A DNA stretch of 64,000 bases from Helicobacteraceae bacterium (GTDB taxonomy: Bacteria > Campylobacterota > Campylobacteria > Campylobacterales > SZUA-545). The notes beneath the pieces are model-generated. The model was not told the DNA's origin. It saw only the letters and a list, made by a program, of their open reading frames with translations, and did no database searches. Numbering within the stretch: the stretch's first letter is position 1; each line of letters opens with the position of its first letter. The stretch spans positions 1-64,000 of the forward strand of contig JAISOU010000061.1 in assembly GCA_031275395.1 (NCBI GenBank), in the 5' to 3' direction. Made by a program: the position numbers and the translations under genes. Positions 8,750-17,936 of the stretch are shown here, piece by piece.

Positions 8750-9795
8750 TGCCCGCGCTTCGCGTATCGGCGATCGCAAGCGCGATCGCCGTCTGTTGTT
8801 TTGCCGTTTTACCGCCCGCGTTAATCGAGCGCGGCGACGATAATCTATCGTTTGACGAAGCCTCTAAAATCGAGATTCTATCGTTTGCCAAAACGATCCT
8901 TTCCGAGCCGTTTTTAACGCGGGAATATTTAGCGCCAAAGCTTGATCTAAAAGCCGATCAGATCAATCTTGAAAGCGTTAATAAAATTCGCTTTAGAACG
9001 CTGAAAAATCTGCTTATCAACTATCAAGCGGCGATCGGCGATCAAAACGGAGAACTTTCGCGTTCTACGCCCGAAGCGCAGTTAAAACGATTAACGCAAA
9101 ACTTTACCGTAGATAGCGCAAAAGAAAAGTTTTATCGCGCCTATTTTTACGAGCAGTCGCGCCTTGCGGCGCTCTTTCCTAAAATTAGCAGCGAGATCGA
9201 TCGTTTTAACGATAGCGAAATCTTGGGAACGGAGTTTAACGATCGCGTTTTTTATCTAACCTACGACGACGGACCAAGCGATCAAAACTCCTCTACGGAT
9301 CGGCTGATAAAAGCGTTAAACGATCGTAATATAAACGCGGTTTTTTTCGCGCTGGGATCGGCGGCGCAAAAACGCGAAAACGATCTAGCCGATCTCTATA
9401 AAAATCAGTGTTTGGCAAGTCATGGCTGGATTCATACTTCGCACGCAAAAAACGCTAAAGAGGCGTTAAAATCGATCGAGCAAAGCGCGAATCTGTTAAA
9501 CGCTTACGCGCATAACTCATATATCGCCGCTTTTCGCCCGCCGTATGGACGACGCGATCCCTCTTTTCACGATAAGGCAAAGATCGTTTTATGGAATATC
9601 GATTCGCAAGATTGGCAAAAAACGGTTAGCGCGAAAGCCGCCGCCGATCGCGTTTTAACGCTTATGCTTGTCTGGCGAAAAGGAATCGTTCTTTTTCACG
9701 ATATTTACGACAAAGCCGAAACCGCTCTGCCGCTCATATACGATCGCGCTAAAAGGTGGAATCTCTCTTTCGCAAACTGCCGCTCTATCATTTGA
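8749..9795 (+). CDS. Polysaccharide deacetylase (NodB domain) family protein
   Basis: A 348-residue exported protein with a hydrophobic N-terminus, an alpha-helical stretch (about 40-150) and a NodB carbohydrate esterase domain (about 165-345). All five family motifs are visible: TYDDGP (catalytic base and metal Asp), HGWIH (HxxxH metal ligands), RPPYG, WNIDSQDW and IVLFHD. It should remove N-acetyl groups from peptidoglycan or another amino-sugar polymer in the periplasm. It starts on the last base of the preceding YfaP/TPR gene, which may supply targeting or substrate binding. It is convergent with hypA. Confidence 0.88.
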   Translation: MPALRVSAIASAIAVCCFAVLPPALIERGDDNLSFDEASKIEILSFAKTILSEPFLTREYLAPKLDLKADQINLESVNKIRFRTLKNLLINYQAAIGDQNGELSRSTPEAQLKRLTQNFTVDSAKEKFYRAYFYEQSRLAALFPKISSEIDRFNDSEILGTEFNDRVFYLTYDDGPSDQNSSTDRLIKALNDRNINAVFFALGSAAQKRENDLADLYKNQCLASHGWIHTSHAKNAKEALKSIEQSANLLNAYAHNSYIAAFRPPYGRRDPSFHDKAKIVLWNIDSQDWQKTVSAKAAADRVLTLMLVWRKGIVLFHDIYDKAETALPLIYDRAKRWNLSFANCRSII

Positions 9796-9815
9796 GAAAA
9801 AGTTTAGATAAAAGA

Positions 9816-10157
9816 TTACTCCATCTCCAAACTCATAAGCGTTAAATCTTCGCCGTCTATAATTGTTATCTCTTCGCTTTTACATTTTGGGCAACAAAAA
9901 TCTAACTCGTCTAGTTCGGATATTTGTCCGCATTTTTTACACTCGATCGCAACCTTCTGCAAAATTAAATTAAGCGCCGCGCCTTTGCAAAAACTATCCT
10001 CGTTGAAAAAATAAAAAGCGCTCTTTAATAGCGCAGGGTCAATACCGCTTAATTTGCCTACCTTAACGACGATATTTATAATCATGTTCGCGCCCGCTTT
10101 TTTCGCTTCGCGTTCGCACTGATCCAACAGCGCCTGAACGACTGAATATTCGTGCAT
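9816..10157 (-). CDS. hypA: Hydrogenase/urease nickel chaperone HypA
   Basis: A 113-residue nickel-incorporation protein. It begins MHEYSVVQALL; His2 is the nickel ligand of the family. The C-terminal half has two zinc-binding Cys pairs (CKKCG and CPKC, about residues 73-93). It delivers Ni to [NiFe]-hydrogenase and, in Helicobacter, urease precursors together with HypB. It is the last gene of a nikR-hypB-hypE-hypA run on the minus strand, 7 bases after hypE. Confidence 0.95.
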   Translation of the reverse strand: MHEYSVVQALLDQCEREAKKAGANMIINIVVKVGKLSGIDPALLKSAFYFFNEDSFCKGAALNLILQKVAIECKKCGQISELDELDFCCPKCKSEEITIIDGEDLTLMSLEME

Positions 10158-10164
10158 AAAAAAC

Positions 10165-11169
10165 CTAACAGATTCTCGGTAATAATTCGCCGCTTGGCAT
10201 ATCTAAAAAGCGCGAAGTTTTATGCGGCGTTTTCAAGACGACGCGAGCTTTATAATCGCCGCCGACATAGCCGATAATCGCCGCGTTTTTTCCCAACTCG
10301 CTCGATCGCATAATCTCGATCGCTTTTTTAGCCGACTCTTCGCCGCGAACCGCGACGATCGCTACTCCTTCGTTTGCCAGCGAGTAAGGCTCGAATCCTA
10401 AAAGCTCGCACGCCCCTTTGACCTCGTTTTTCACAGCGATCGCCGATTCGTTAAGCGTTAGCGTCGCGTTTGCGGCGATCGCCCATTCGTTTGTTACGGC
10501 GGCTAAACCTCCCCGCGTCGCGTCGCGCATACAGACGATCGGCAGTTTCGCGTCGATCAGCGGCGAAACCAAACTCCAAAGCGAAGCGCAATCGCTTTTC
10601 AAACCGCTTTCAAGCTCTATGCCCTCCCGCGCCGCAAAGATCGCCGCGCCGTGATCGCCAATCGATCCGCTTGCGATAATCAAATCGCCGACGCGCAGAT
10701 TTTTCGCCGCCAAACCCTCCAAAATAACCTCGCCAAAAGCCGTCGTGGAGATAAATATACCGCTAACGCCCTGATTTCTGGGAGTTACTTTTGTATCGGC
10801 GGCGATCAGCAAGGCGTTATTAACGCGCAGCTCCGCGCCAAAAGAGGCGACGATCTCCTCCAAAACGTCAAGGCTCAAACCCTCTTCGATAATAAACGAA
10901 GCGGCTAAAAACTTCGGCTTTGCACCGCGCATCGCGACGTCGTTACAGCTGCCCGCTACGGCTAATTTGCCGATATTGCCGCCGTTAAATACGATCGGTT
11001 CTACGGTAAAGCCGTCGATCGACACGGCGTATGCGCCGACGGGTATGATCGCCGCGTCTTCGCTTTCGGCAAGGTAGTCGTTGCCAAGAACGCGGGTAAA
11101 AACGCGATCGATTAGCTCTCTCGTTTCCAGCCCGCCCGCGCCGTGCGCAAGCGATATAACGCCGCTCAC
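10165..11169 (-). CDS. hypE: Hydrogenase maturation protein HypE
   Basis: A 334-residue PurM/SelD-like ATPase that dehydrates the C-terminal thiocarboxamide to a thiocyanate and supplies the CN ligand for the NiFe active site. The C-terminal PRIC motif with the terminal acceptor cysteine is intact (Cys334). Other features are AHGAGG near the N-terminus and DATRGGLAAVTNE (about 215-227). The start overlaps the end of hypB by 4 bp. Its usual partner hypD, and hypC, are not adjacent here. Confidence 0.96.
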   Translation of the reverse strand: MSGVISLAHGAGGLETRELIDRVFTRVLGNDYLAESEDAAIIPVGAYAVSIDGFTVEPIVFNGGNIGKLAVAGSCNDVAMRGAKPKFLAASFIIEEGLSLDVLEEIVASFGAELRVNNALLIAADTKVTPRNQGVSGIFISTTAFGEVILEGLAAKNLRVGDLIIASGSIGDHGAAIFAAREGIELESGLKSDCASLWSLVSPLIDAKLPIVCMRDATRGGLAAVTNEWAIAANATLTLNESAIAVKNEVKGACELLGFEPYSLANEGVAIVAVRGEESAKKAIEIMRSSELGKNAAIIGYVGGDYKARVVLKTPHKTSRFLDMPSGELLPRIC

Positions 11170-11852
11170 CTCAAGCGACTTTTAAGGAAGTTCAGCCAAC
11201 TATCCAGCCCCTCGCCGCTCTTAGCGCTCAAGGCGATCGTTTCGACTTCGGGTTTTAGCCGCCGTATTTCGCTTTCGACCCGATCGGCGCTAAACTCAAA
11301 AAGCGGCGCTAACTCGATCTTTGTAATCAGCGCCAGATCGGCGGCGCGGAACATCACGGGGTATTTCAAAACCTTGTCGTCGCCTTCGGGAGTCGATAGT
11401 AAAACGACGTTAATATGCGCGCCAAGCTCGTAGCTTGCGGGGCAGACAAGATTGCCGACGTTCTCAATAAAAACTACGTCCAAGCCGTCTAAATCCATAT
11501 TATCCATCGCGCCGCGCACCATATCGGCTTCCAGATGACAAGCCGTCCCCGTCGTGATCTGACGCGCTTGAACGCCGAGTTTAATCAGCCGATCCGAATC
11601 GCGGTTGGTCTGCATATCGCCTTCGATCACGGCAAACTTGAAATCCGCCCTCTTTGCCGTAGCCTCTAAAAGCGTCGTTTTGCCGCTACCCGGGCTGCTC
11701 ATAAGGTTGATCGCCAAGATCCCTTTCGCGTCAAACTCGCGCTGATTGGCGATTGCGTTTTGATCGTTTGATTCCAACACCCGTTTCATAATCGCGATCG
11801 TTTTTGGGCTGTTCAGGTTCGGATTGTTTTCGACGTTTTCAAGCGAATCCAT
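11166..11852 (-). CDS. hypB: Hydrogenase nickel incorporation GTPase HypB
   Basis: A 228-residue G3E GTPase that drives nickel insertion with HypA. The P-loop is SSPGSGKTTLLE (about 52-63). Further motifs are EGDMQT (about 77), the metal-binding TGTACHLEADMV (about 101-112, Cys and His), FIENVGNLVCP (about 130-140) and the base-recognition TKIE (about 177-180). The His-rich N-terminal nickel store of some HypB proteins is absent. AAGGA precedes its ATG. It lies 33 bases after nikR on the same strand. Confidence 0.96.
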   Translation of the reverse strand: MDSLENVENNPNLNSPKTIAIMKRVLESNDQNAIANQREFDAKGILAINLMSSPGSGKTTLLEATAKRADFKFAVIEGDMQTNRDSDRLIKLGVQARQITTGTACHLEADMVRGAMDNMDLDGLDVVFIENVGNLVCPASYELGAHINVVLLSTPEGDDKVLKYPVMFRAADLALITKIELAPLFEFSADRVESEIRRLKPEVETIALSAKSGEGLDSWLNFLKSRLR

Positions 11853-11885
11853 AATTTTCCTTAAAAAATAATCGAGATTTTACCT

Positions 11886-12299
11886 TTAACCTTCTAAGCG
11901 GCTAGCGCGGGTAAGTTTGGCGAACAAAACGCCGCGCAAACCGCCGATATGCGCCGCGACGGATTCGATCTCGTTTGGTTTGCCCTTTAATATAATCGAC
12001 TCCATACAATTATTGTGATCGATATGAACGTGCGTAGAACATAACACGATCGCCGCGTTCTGGTGCGCTAGATCGATCATCTTCGCGTTTAGCTCCCGAG
12101 AATGGTGGTCGTAGATAAGCGTCAGATTTCCATAGACCGCTTCCTCGCCGCTCTCCCACCGCTCGGCGGTGATCTGTTCGCGGATTAAATCGCGCACAAA
12201 CTCGCTGCGCGAGTCGTAGCCTTTGTTTATGATCTGCCGATCGAGCGTTTCTAACAGCTCTTTTGGTAGCGATACGCTAAAGCGGATCGATTCTTCCAT
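11886..12299 (-). CDS. nikR: Nickel-responsive transcriptional regulator NikR
   Basis: A 137-residue ribbon-helix-helix/ACT repressor-activator. The N-terminal RHH ([16 protein letters not shown], then [10 protein letters not shown]) binds DNA. The C-terminal domain keeps the Ni-binding His and Cys residues in HVHIDHNNC plus an upstream His (YDHHSRELN). A strong AAGGAG precedes the ATG. As first gene of the nikR-hypB-hypE-hypA run it may autoregulate and so tune nickel maturation. I could not find a convincing NikR box in the 144-bp upstream region. Confidence 0.96.
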   Translation of the reverse strand: MEESIRFSVSLPKELLETLDRQIINKGYDSRSEFVRDLIREQITAERWESGEEAVYGNLTLIYDHHSRELNAKMIDLAHQNAAIVLCSTHVHIDHNNCMESIILKGKPNEIESVAAHIGGLRGVLFAKLTRASRLEG

Positions 12300-12500
12300 T
12301 CTTGCTCCTTTTTGTCCCGACGCGATCGCTTCCGTCGTACGGCGAAAACTTTAGCGCGATTTTTATAAGCATATTAGCGAGCCTTTTATTTTACGACGCG
12401 CCCGCCGCAAACAAATACGGCTTAAATCCGCGTAAAAGCCGATTTGCGTTATACGTTAAGCGGTAAAATCAGAGCTTTATTATCGCCGCGAAGGAAAAAC

Positions 12501-13424
12501 GTGTTTGAAAAACTGATAGAAAAACTACAAGACGGTAGCTGGCTCACATTAGAAACCAGTCCGTCTAAGAGCGCGAGTTTTCAACCGATTATCGACAAGA
12601 TCGCCGCGCTTGGGCTGGATAAGAAAGTCGACGGCTGGAGCGTTACGGATAATCCGCTGGCGCAGTTGCGTTACGGTTCGATCTTTGCCGCAATCAGGCT
12701 GCAAGCGGCGTTTAACAAGCCCGCAATCGCCACGATCGGTATGCGCGATCGCAATCTGATCGCCATTCAATCGGATATTCTCGGCTGCAACGAGGCGGGC
12801 GTTCGCGCTTTTCTGGCGGTTACGGGCGATCCCGCGAGTTTGAGCGATCAGCCCCGCGCAAAAGGGGTTTTTGAAGCGAACAGCGTCGAGTTTTTGAAGA
12901 TCGCGCACTTTTTCAATCGCGGGATCGACTACGCGGGCAAGACGATTTTTCCCGCGCCAAAGCCGATCTATCCCTTCGCCGTTTGCAATAGCCGCGCAAA
13001 AAATGCGGCGACGTTAAAGCGAAAGTTCGCGCAAAAGATCGGCGCGGGCGCGATTGGCGTGATTAGTCAGCCCGTTTTTTCGCTCGAGGACGCTAGAGCG
13101 CTTCAACGTTTGTTTAACGAGGTCGCTTGCGAATTTGAAGACGATCGCAAAAACGCTAGGTTAATTTTGGGCGTTTTCCCGCTCTCGCGCTTGAAAACCG
13201 CGCAGTTTTTGCAATCTCGCGTTCCGGGTATTCGCGTGTCGGATCGCTGGATCGACGCGCTTTTTGAGGCGAACCGCAAAGGCGCGCAGGAGGAAGCGAA
13301 GGTTGGTTACGAGATGAGCGCGGAGCTTTTGCGGTCGATTCGCAGGGATAAAACGCCCGTTCATATTATGAGCGCCAACCATTTTGAGTTGGCGGATAGA
13401 CTGATCGACGAAATCAGGCTTTAG
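12501..13424 (+). CDS. Methylenetetrahydrofolate reductase-like protein (MetF family)
   Basis: A 307-residue TIM-barrel protein of the 5,10-methylene-THF reductase family (FAD-dependent one-carbon metabolism). Family-like segments are LTLETSPSKSASF (catalytic Glu region), DGWSVTDNPLA, NLIAIQSDILGC, the GDPASL turn and GAIGVISQPVF. The frame is open from 12444, but GTG at 12501 follows AAGGA at good spacing and the family begins there, so 12501 is chosen. It stands alone between divergent nikR and the flavodoxin; a flavodoxin-linked or Met-synthesis role cannot be separated from sequence. Confidence 0.8.
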   Translation: MFEKLIEKLQDGSWLTLETSPSKSASFQPIIDKIAALGLDKKVDGWSVTDNPLAQLRYGSIFAAIRLQAAFNKPAIATIGMRDRNLIAIQSDILGCNEAGVRAFLAVTGDPASLSDQPRAKGVFEANSVEFLKIAHFFNRGIDYAGKTIFPAPKPIYPFAVCNSRAKNAATLKRKFAQKIGAGAIGVISQPVFSLEDARALQRLFNEVACEFEDDRKNARLILGVFPLSRLKTAQFLQSRVPGIRVSDRWIDALFEANRKGAQEEAKVGYEMSAELLRSIRRDKTPVHIMSANHFELADRLIDEIRL

Positions 13425-13511
13425 CAAAAATTAAGCTAAGCGCCCAAAAATTGTGCGGCATATTTATAAAAAATCGACTACGCTATGCGTGAAATTAACA
13501 AAAGGCAAACA

Positions 13512-14024
13512 ATGGCAAAAATCGGCGTCTTCTACGGAAGCACATCGGGACACACGGCAAAAGCGGCGCAAACAATCGGCGACTTATTGAGCGCCAACCA
13601 CGACGTAACGATCGTCAATATGGAGGACATCTCCTCTTTGGACGATCTGCTCGAATACGACAATCTGATTTTGGGCAGCTCCACGTGGGGGCAAGGCGAT
13701 CTGCAAAACGACTGGCGCGATCCGTTTTCCGAAATGGACGACGCGGACTTTTCGGGCAAAATTGTCGCGCTTTTTGGCGCGGGCGATAGCGAAAAACACG
13801 GCGAACATTTCGCAAGCGCGTTGGGCGTTTTGTACGATAAGATCGTCGAGAAAGGAGGCAAAATTGTCGGCGAAACGAACGCGGAGGGATATAAGTTCAA
13901 ATCCTCTCTGGCGCTAAGAGAGAGCAGATTTGTGGGGCTTGCTTTAGACGAAGTAAACGAGCCGGACAAGACAAAAACGCGGATCGAAACGTGGGTAAAG
14001 ACGATCGACGACGCGTTTAGTTAA
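13512..14024 (+). CDS. fldA: Flavodoxin
   Basis: A 170-residue long-chain flavodoxin, an FMN electron carrier that serves pyruvate and 2-oxoglutarate oxidoreductases in this phylum. The FMN phosphate loop is FYGSTSGHTAK (residues 7-17), with the isoalloxazine-contacting loops GSSTWGQGDL (about 55-64) and FGAGDSEKHGEHF (about 90-102). The frame opens at 13485 but ATG 13512 follows AAAGG and gives the family N-terminus. It is followed after 21 bases by an alcohol dehydrogenase. Confidence 0.93.
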   Translation: MAKIGVFYGSTSGHTAKAAQTIGDLLSANHDVTIVNMEDISSLDDLLEYDNLILGSSTWGQGDLQNDWRDPFSEMDDADFSGKIVALFGAGDSEKHGEHFASALGVLYDKIVEKGGKIVGETNAEGYKFKSSLALRESRFVGLALDEVNEPDKTKTRIETWVKTIDDAFS

Positions 14025-14045
14025 ACGTTAATATAAGGATAGATT

Positions 14046-15191
14046 ATGCAAAACTTTATTTACTGTAATCCAACGCAATTGGTTTTTGGGAAAGGTTCGA
14101 TAGCAAAACTAGGCGATCTGATCGACAAAAAGCGTAAAGTTATGCTTTTATTCGGCGGCGGAAGCGTTAAGAAAAACGGCGTCTATGATCAGGTAAAAGC
14201 CGCGTTAAAAAATCATAATACCGTCGAGTTTTGGGGAATAGAACCAAATCCAAAAGTAGAAACTTTGCGCAGGGCTACCGCGCAGGCTAAGAAATACAAA
14301 ATCGACTTCTTTTTAGCGGTTGGCGGCGGATCGGTTTTAGACGGGGTTAAATTGGTTGCCGCCGCCGCTCGATACGACGGAGATCCGTGGGATATCGTTT
14401 TGGACGGTAAGGCGAAAGATTCGCTTGATTACGCTTGCGTTATTACTATAAGCGCCACCGGATCAGAGATGAATAACGGCGCGGTTATATCCTGCGAGAA
14501 AAGCGGCGAAAAGTTTGCGTTTTTCACAAGCAAATATCCGATTTTTTCTATTCTCGATCCAGAAACTACATATTCGATTCCGCTTGATCAGTTAGCTAAC
14601 GGATTAAGCGATATTTTTGTTCATGTTTTAGAACAGTATATGACGACAATTAACCAATCGCGCATTATGGATCGCTGGGCTGAAGGCATATTGCAAACGC
14701 TGATAGAGATCGCGCCGAAAGTTCTTAATAATAAATGTGATTACGCGATCAGAAGCGATTATATGTTAAGCGCGTCTCTTGCGTTAAACGGTATGATCGC
14801 TATGGGCGTTACTCAAGATTGGGCGACGCATATGATAGGACACGAATTGACCGCTTTTACGGACATAGCGCACGGCGCGACTTTAGCCGTGATCTATCCC
14901 GCGCTCTTAAGGGCTCAAAAGGAACAAAAAAGAGATAAGATTTTGCAGTATGCCGATCGCGTATTGCATATTAGCGGCGAATCGGAAGAGATCGTTATAG
15001 AAAAAGCGATCGCCGCGACGGAATCCTTTTTTAGATCGCTGGGGTTAAAAACGCGACTTTTTGAATATGGAGTCGATGAAAATACAATCGATAAAATCGT
15101 TGATCGATTTTTAGAACGTAAATCTGTTTTCGGAGACAATAATAATATTGACGCTCCGATCGTCAAAAAGATATTGTTATCCTGTAAATAG
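14046..15191 (+). CDS. Iron-containing alcohol dehydrogenase (YqhD/BDH type)
   Basis: A 381-residue group III (iron-dependent) alcohol/aldehyde reductase. The nucleotide-binding GGGSVLDGVK lies about residues 97-106. Metal ligands are in DIFVHVLEQY (Asp and His, about 195-204) and in GHELTAFTDIAHGATLA (His, His, about 266-282). It resembles the NADPH-dependent butanol/YqhD aldehyde reductases. It is likely co-transcribed with the flavodoxin, and RBS AAGGA lies before the ATG. The physiological aldehyde is not evident. Confidence 0.9.
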   Translation: MQNFIYCNPTQLVFGKGSIAKLGDLIDKKRKVMLLFGGGSVKKNGVYDQVKAALKNHNTVEFWGIEPNPKVETLRRATAQAKKYKIDFFLAVGGGSVLDGVKLVAAAARYDGDPWDIVLDGKAKDSLDYACVITISATGSEMNNGAVISCEKSGEKFAFFTSKYPIFSILDPETTYSIPLDQLANGLSDIFVHVLEQYMTTINQSRIMDRWAEGILQTLIEIAPKVLNNKCDYAIRSDYMLSASLALNGMIAMGVTQDWATHMIGHELTAFTDIAHGATLAVIYPALLRAQKEQKRDKILQYADRVLHISGESEEIVIEKAIAATESFFRSLGLKTRLFEYGVDENTIDKIVDRFLERKSVFGDNNNIDAPIVKKILLSCK

Positions 15192-15230
15192 TCGTCCTTC
15201 TAGCCAGACAATCTGTTACGCCGCCCGCGA

Positions 15231-15779
15231 TTAGTTAAGCGGGCGCTTATCGATCGACAGATATTCATTTTTCAGAGCGACGTAGCGTTTTGCGCTTGCG
15301 TAAAGCTCGCTAACCTCGTCGTCGTTTAACGTTCTAACGACTTTCGCGGGCGCGCCTAAAATCAGCGATCGCGGCGGAAAAATCTTGCCTTGCGTTACAA
15401 GCGCGCCCGCCCCTACGATCGACTCCGCGCCGATCTTCGCTCCGTCCAATACGATCGCGCCCATTCCAATCAGGCAGGCGTTATCCACGAAACACCCGTG
15501 CAAAACGGCGCGGTGTCCGATCGTAACGTCGTCGCCTACGATCGAGGCAAATCCGTCGCTTTCGTCCGTTTTTTTGCAGTGGGTTACGTGAATGATCGCG
15601 CCGTCCTGAACGCTCGTTCGCGCTCCAATCTTGACCCAATGCACGTCCGCGCGAATCACCGCGCCAAACCAAACGGAACTATCGTCGCCGATAACGGCGC
15701 GCCCGATCGTATCCGCGCTTGGAGCGATAAAAACCCCTTTGCCGATCAACGGCGACCAGCCGTTAAAAGAGGCGATCAA
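15231..15779 (-). CDS. Gamma-carbonic anhydrase family protein (left-handed beta-helix)
   Basis: A 182-residue hexapeptide-repeat protein of the YrdA/PaaY/gamma-CA family. Left-handed beta-helix repeats run from about 10 to 150 (IGDDSSVWFGAVIRADVHWVKIG and following turns), with zinc-ligand histidines in IIHVTH and IGHRAVLHG. The C-terminal helix follows GAPAKVVR. Members hydrate CO2 or are inactive homologues, so activity is uncertain. Its ATG overlaps the ppk stop region by 4 bp (ppk ends at 15776), so it is a downstream coupled gene of ppk. Confidence 0.9.
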   Translation of the reverse strand: MIASFNGWSPLIGKGVFIAPSADTIGRAVIGDDSSVWFGAVIRADVHWVKIGARTSVQDGAIIHVTHCKKTDESDGFASIVGDDVTIGHRAVLHGCFVDNACLIGMGAIVLDGAKIGAESIVGAGALVTQGKIFPPRSLILGAPAKVVRTLNDDEVSELYASAKRYVALKNEYLSIDKRPLN

Positions 15780-17869
15780 ATTAAACCCCTCGCCTTTTTC
15801 AAAAACTCCTCGATCGCGGGAGCGATTTTGTTGTGCGATTCTCCGTCTTTATGCAAACGATCGACAATCGCTTCCAAAACGCTCTGCGCGTCGTAGCCGT
15901 TTTCGTTTCTCGGCGCGTAAATCCCGTCCGATCTTAGCTCTTTCGCCTGCTTGCCGTCATTCTGTTGCAGGCGCAAAACCGCGATCAAAAGCCTCGCGAT
16001 TTCAGGATCGTCGATAGGCGTCATCATCTCGATCCTGCGCGTAAGGTTGCGCGGCATCCAATCGGCGCTACTGAAAAATACCTGCGGCTCGCTATGCTTA
16101 AAGTATAAAATCCGTCCGTGTTCAAGAAACTTGCCCACAATCGACGCGACGCGGATATTTTCGCTTACGCCCTTCACGTTTGGTAACAGGCAACAAATCC
16201 CGCGAACAATCAGAAAGATTTTTACGCCCGCTTGCGAAGCGCGGTATAAAGCGGCGATCACGTCCTTATCGACAAGCGAATTAACTTTGGCGATTATCTC
16301 GCCCTCGCCTTTCATCTTGGTTTCGGCGGCGATCAGCTCTAAAAGGCGCGGCTTGATCTGCGTGGGCGCCATCGCCAAACTATGCAACTCGGTATTTCTT
16401 GCAAAGCCCGTGATATGATGAAAAAACCGCACCGCGTCTTCGCCGATCTTTTGACTTGCGGTGAAAAAGCTAACGTCCGTATAAATCCTAGCCGTGCCGG
16501 AGTTATAGTTGCCCGTGGCTAGATGAACAAAATGCTTCAGATCGCCGTTTGGCTCGCGGCGTATAATATGCGCGATTTTCGCGTGGATTTTCAGCCCTAC
16601 CACGCCGTAGATCACGTGCGCGCCCGCGTTTTCCAAAGCCCGCGCCCATTTTAGGTTGTTCTCCTCGTCGAAACGCGCCTTTAACTCTACGACCGCCGTT
16701 ACCATTTTGCCCGCTTCGGCGGCTTCGATCAGCGCTCTTACGATCGGGCTATTTGCGCCGACGCGGTAGAGCGTCATTCTGATCGACAGCACATTTGGAT
16801 CGTTCGCCGCTTCCGATATAAACCGCTCGATCGGATTAAAACTTTCGAAAGGTAGCAAAACGACCGCGTCCTGTTTGTCGATCACGCTGGCGATCGGCTC
16901 TTTTGTGTCGAACGGCGGCAGATTGCGCGGCGGTTGGGTATCCAAAAGAAGATGCGTCCAGCGTTTAGAGCCGATCAGCTGCCAATACGCGCCGAGATTT
17001 AGCGGCGTATTTCTGGAGTACGTGTCGTTTGGACTAACTTTAAGGTGCGTCGTCAAAAACGCCAACAGATCGGGATCGCAATTAGAGGCGATCTCAAGGC
17101 GGACAATCTCGCCCTTCTGTCTTAGGCGCAAGCCCTCCTCCAAAACGTCCAGAAAGTCGTCGGCTTCCTCCTCCTCGATCGAAATATCGGCGTTGCGCGT
17201 TACCCTAAACGGCGCGTGGCTAATGGGCGTAAAACCGGAAAACATATCTCCTATATGGTGATAGACGATCGATTCGATAGGAGTAAAGGTTACGGAATCG
17301 ATCTCCACAAAGCGCGGAAGGACGCGGGGCAGACGGATCAGCCCATATCTAATCGGCTCGGTTTCGCCCGCCTCTAACTTGACCGCCATAGCAAAGCTAA
17401 GGTTGTTTAAGTGGGGAAACGGGTGCGTCGCATCGACCGCGATTGGGATCACAACGGGATAAATATGACTCTCAAAATAGGCGTTTGCCTTGCGCTTCTG
17501 CTGTTGGTTAAGATCGCCGTAACCCCTGATTTTGATCCCGCTTTTTTCCAAGATCGCAAATAGCTCCAATACCCTTTTTTCTAGGATTGGCACCTCTTTA
17601 GAAACGTAATCGCGAATCAGCGTTAGCTGTTCGTAAGCGCTTAATCCGTCTGGACTGCCCGGACTGACGCGGGCTTTTTCCATCACCTTCAACCCCGCGA
17701 CGCGAATCATATAAAACTCGTCTAGGTTCGTGCCGTAAATGGCGACGTATTTAAGCTGCTCCAGCGGAGGATTGCGCGGGTTGGAAGCCTCTTCCAAAAC
17801 CCGCGTATTGAAACGAAGCCAGCTAAGCTCGCGATTGATGAAATGTTGCGGTTGTAAATGGCGCGTCAT
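15776..17869 (-). CDS. ppk1: Polyphosphate kinase 1
   Basis: A 697-residue enzyme that makes inorganic polyphosphate from ATP. The N, head, C1 and C2 domains are in order. It begins with the family's FINRELSWLRFN (about residues 9-20). The catalytic histidine region lies in GLKIHAKIAHI (about 429-439), with HLATGNYN (about 451-458) and C2 motifs VFFSSADWMPRNL (about 588-600). Length is typical. It is divergent from the Na/Pi symporter gene, a sensible pairing of phosphate import and storage. Confidence 0.97.
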   Translation of the reverse strand: MTRHLQPQHFINRELSWLRFNTRVLEEASNPRNPPLEQLKYVAIYGTNLDEFYMIRVAGLKVMEKARVSPGSPDGLSAYEQLTLIRDYVSKEVPILEKRVLELFAILEKSGIKIRGYGDLNQQQKRKANAYFESHIYPVVIPIAVDATHPFPHLNNLSFAMAVKLEAGETEPIRYGLIRLPRVLPRFVEIDSVTFTPIESIVYHHIGDMFSGFTPISHAPFRVTRNADISIEEEEADDFLDVLEEGLRLRQKGEIVRLEIASNCDPDLLAFLTTHLKVSPNDTYSRNTPLNLGAYWQLIGSKRWTHLLLDTQPPRNLPPFDTKEPIASVIDKQDAVVLLPFESFNPIERFISEAANDPNVLSIRMTLYRVGANSPIVRALIEAAEAGKMVTAVVELKARFDEENNLKWARALENAGAHVIYGVVGLKIHAKIAHIIRREPNGDLKHFVHLATGNYNSGTARIYTDVSFFTASQKIGEDAVRFFHHITGFARNTELHSLAMAPTQIKPRLLELIAAETKMKGEGEIIAKVNSLVDKDVIAALYRASQAGVKIFLIVRGICCLLPNVKGVSENIRVASIVGKFLEHGRILYFKHSEPQVFFSSADWMPRNLTRRIEMMTPIDDPEIARLLIAVLRLQQNDGKQAKELRSDGIYAPRNENGYDAQSVLEAIVDRLHKDGESHNKIAPAIEEFLKKARGLI

Positions 17870-17936
17870 TGACGTACTTTCTCGCTAAATAGCATATTTG
17901 ATAGTATTCTAGCTTTATTGCCTTGAAATAGGATCA

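Noticed and set aside
13532-13969. A 145-codon minus-strand frame inside flavodoxin
   Set aside because: Ser/Pro-rich antisense shadow; flavodoxin motifs on the plus strand are unambiguous.
15390-15896. A 168-codon plus-strand frame across the carbonic anhydrase-like gene and ppk end
   Set aside because: Antisense to two well-supported genes, Arg/Asp-rich, no ribosome site or motif.
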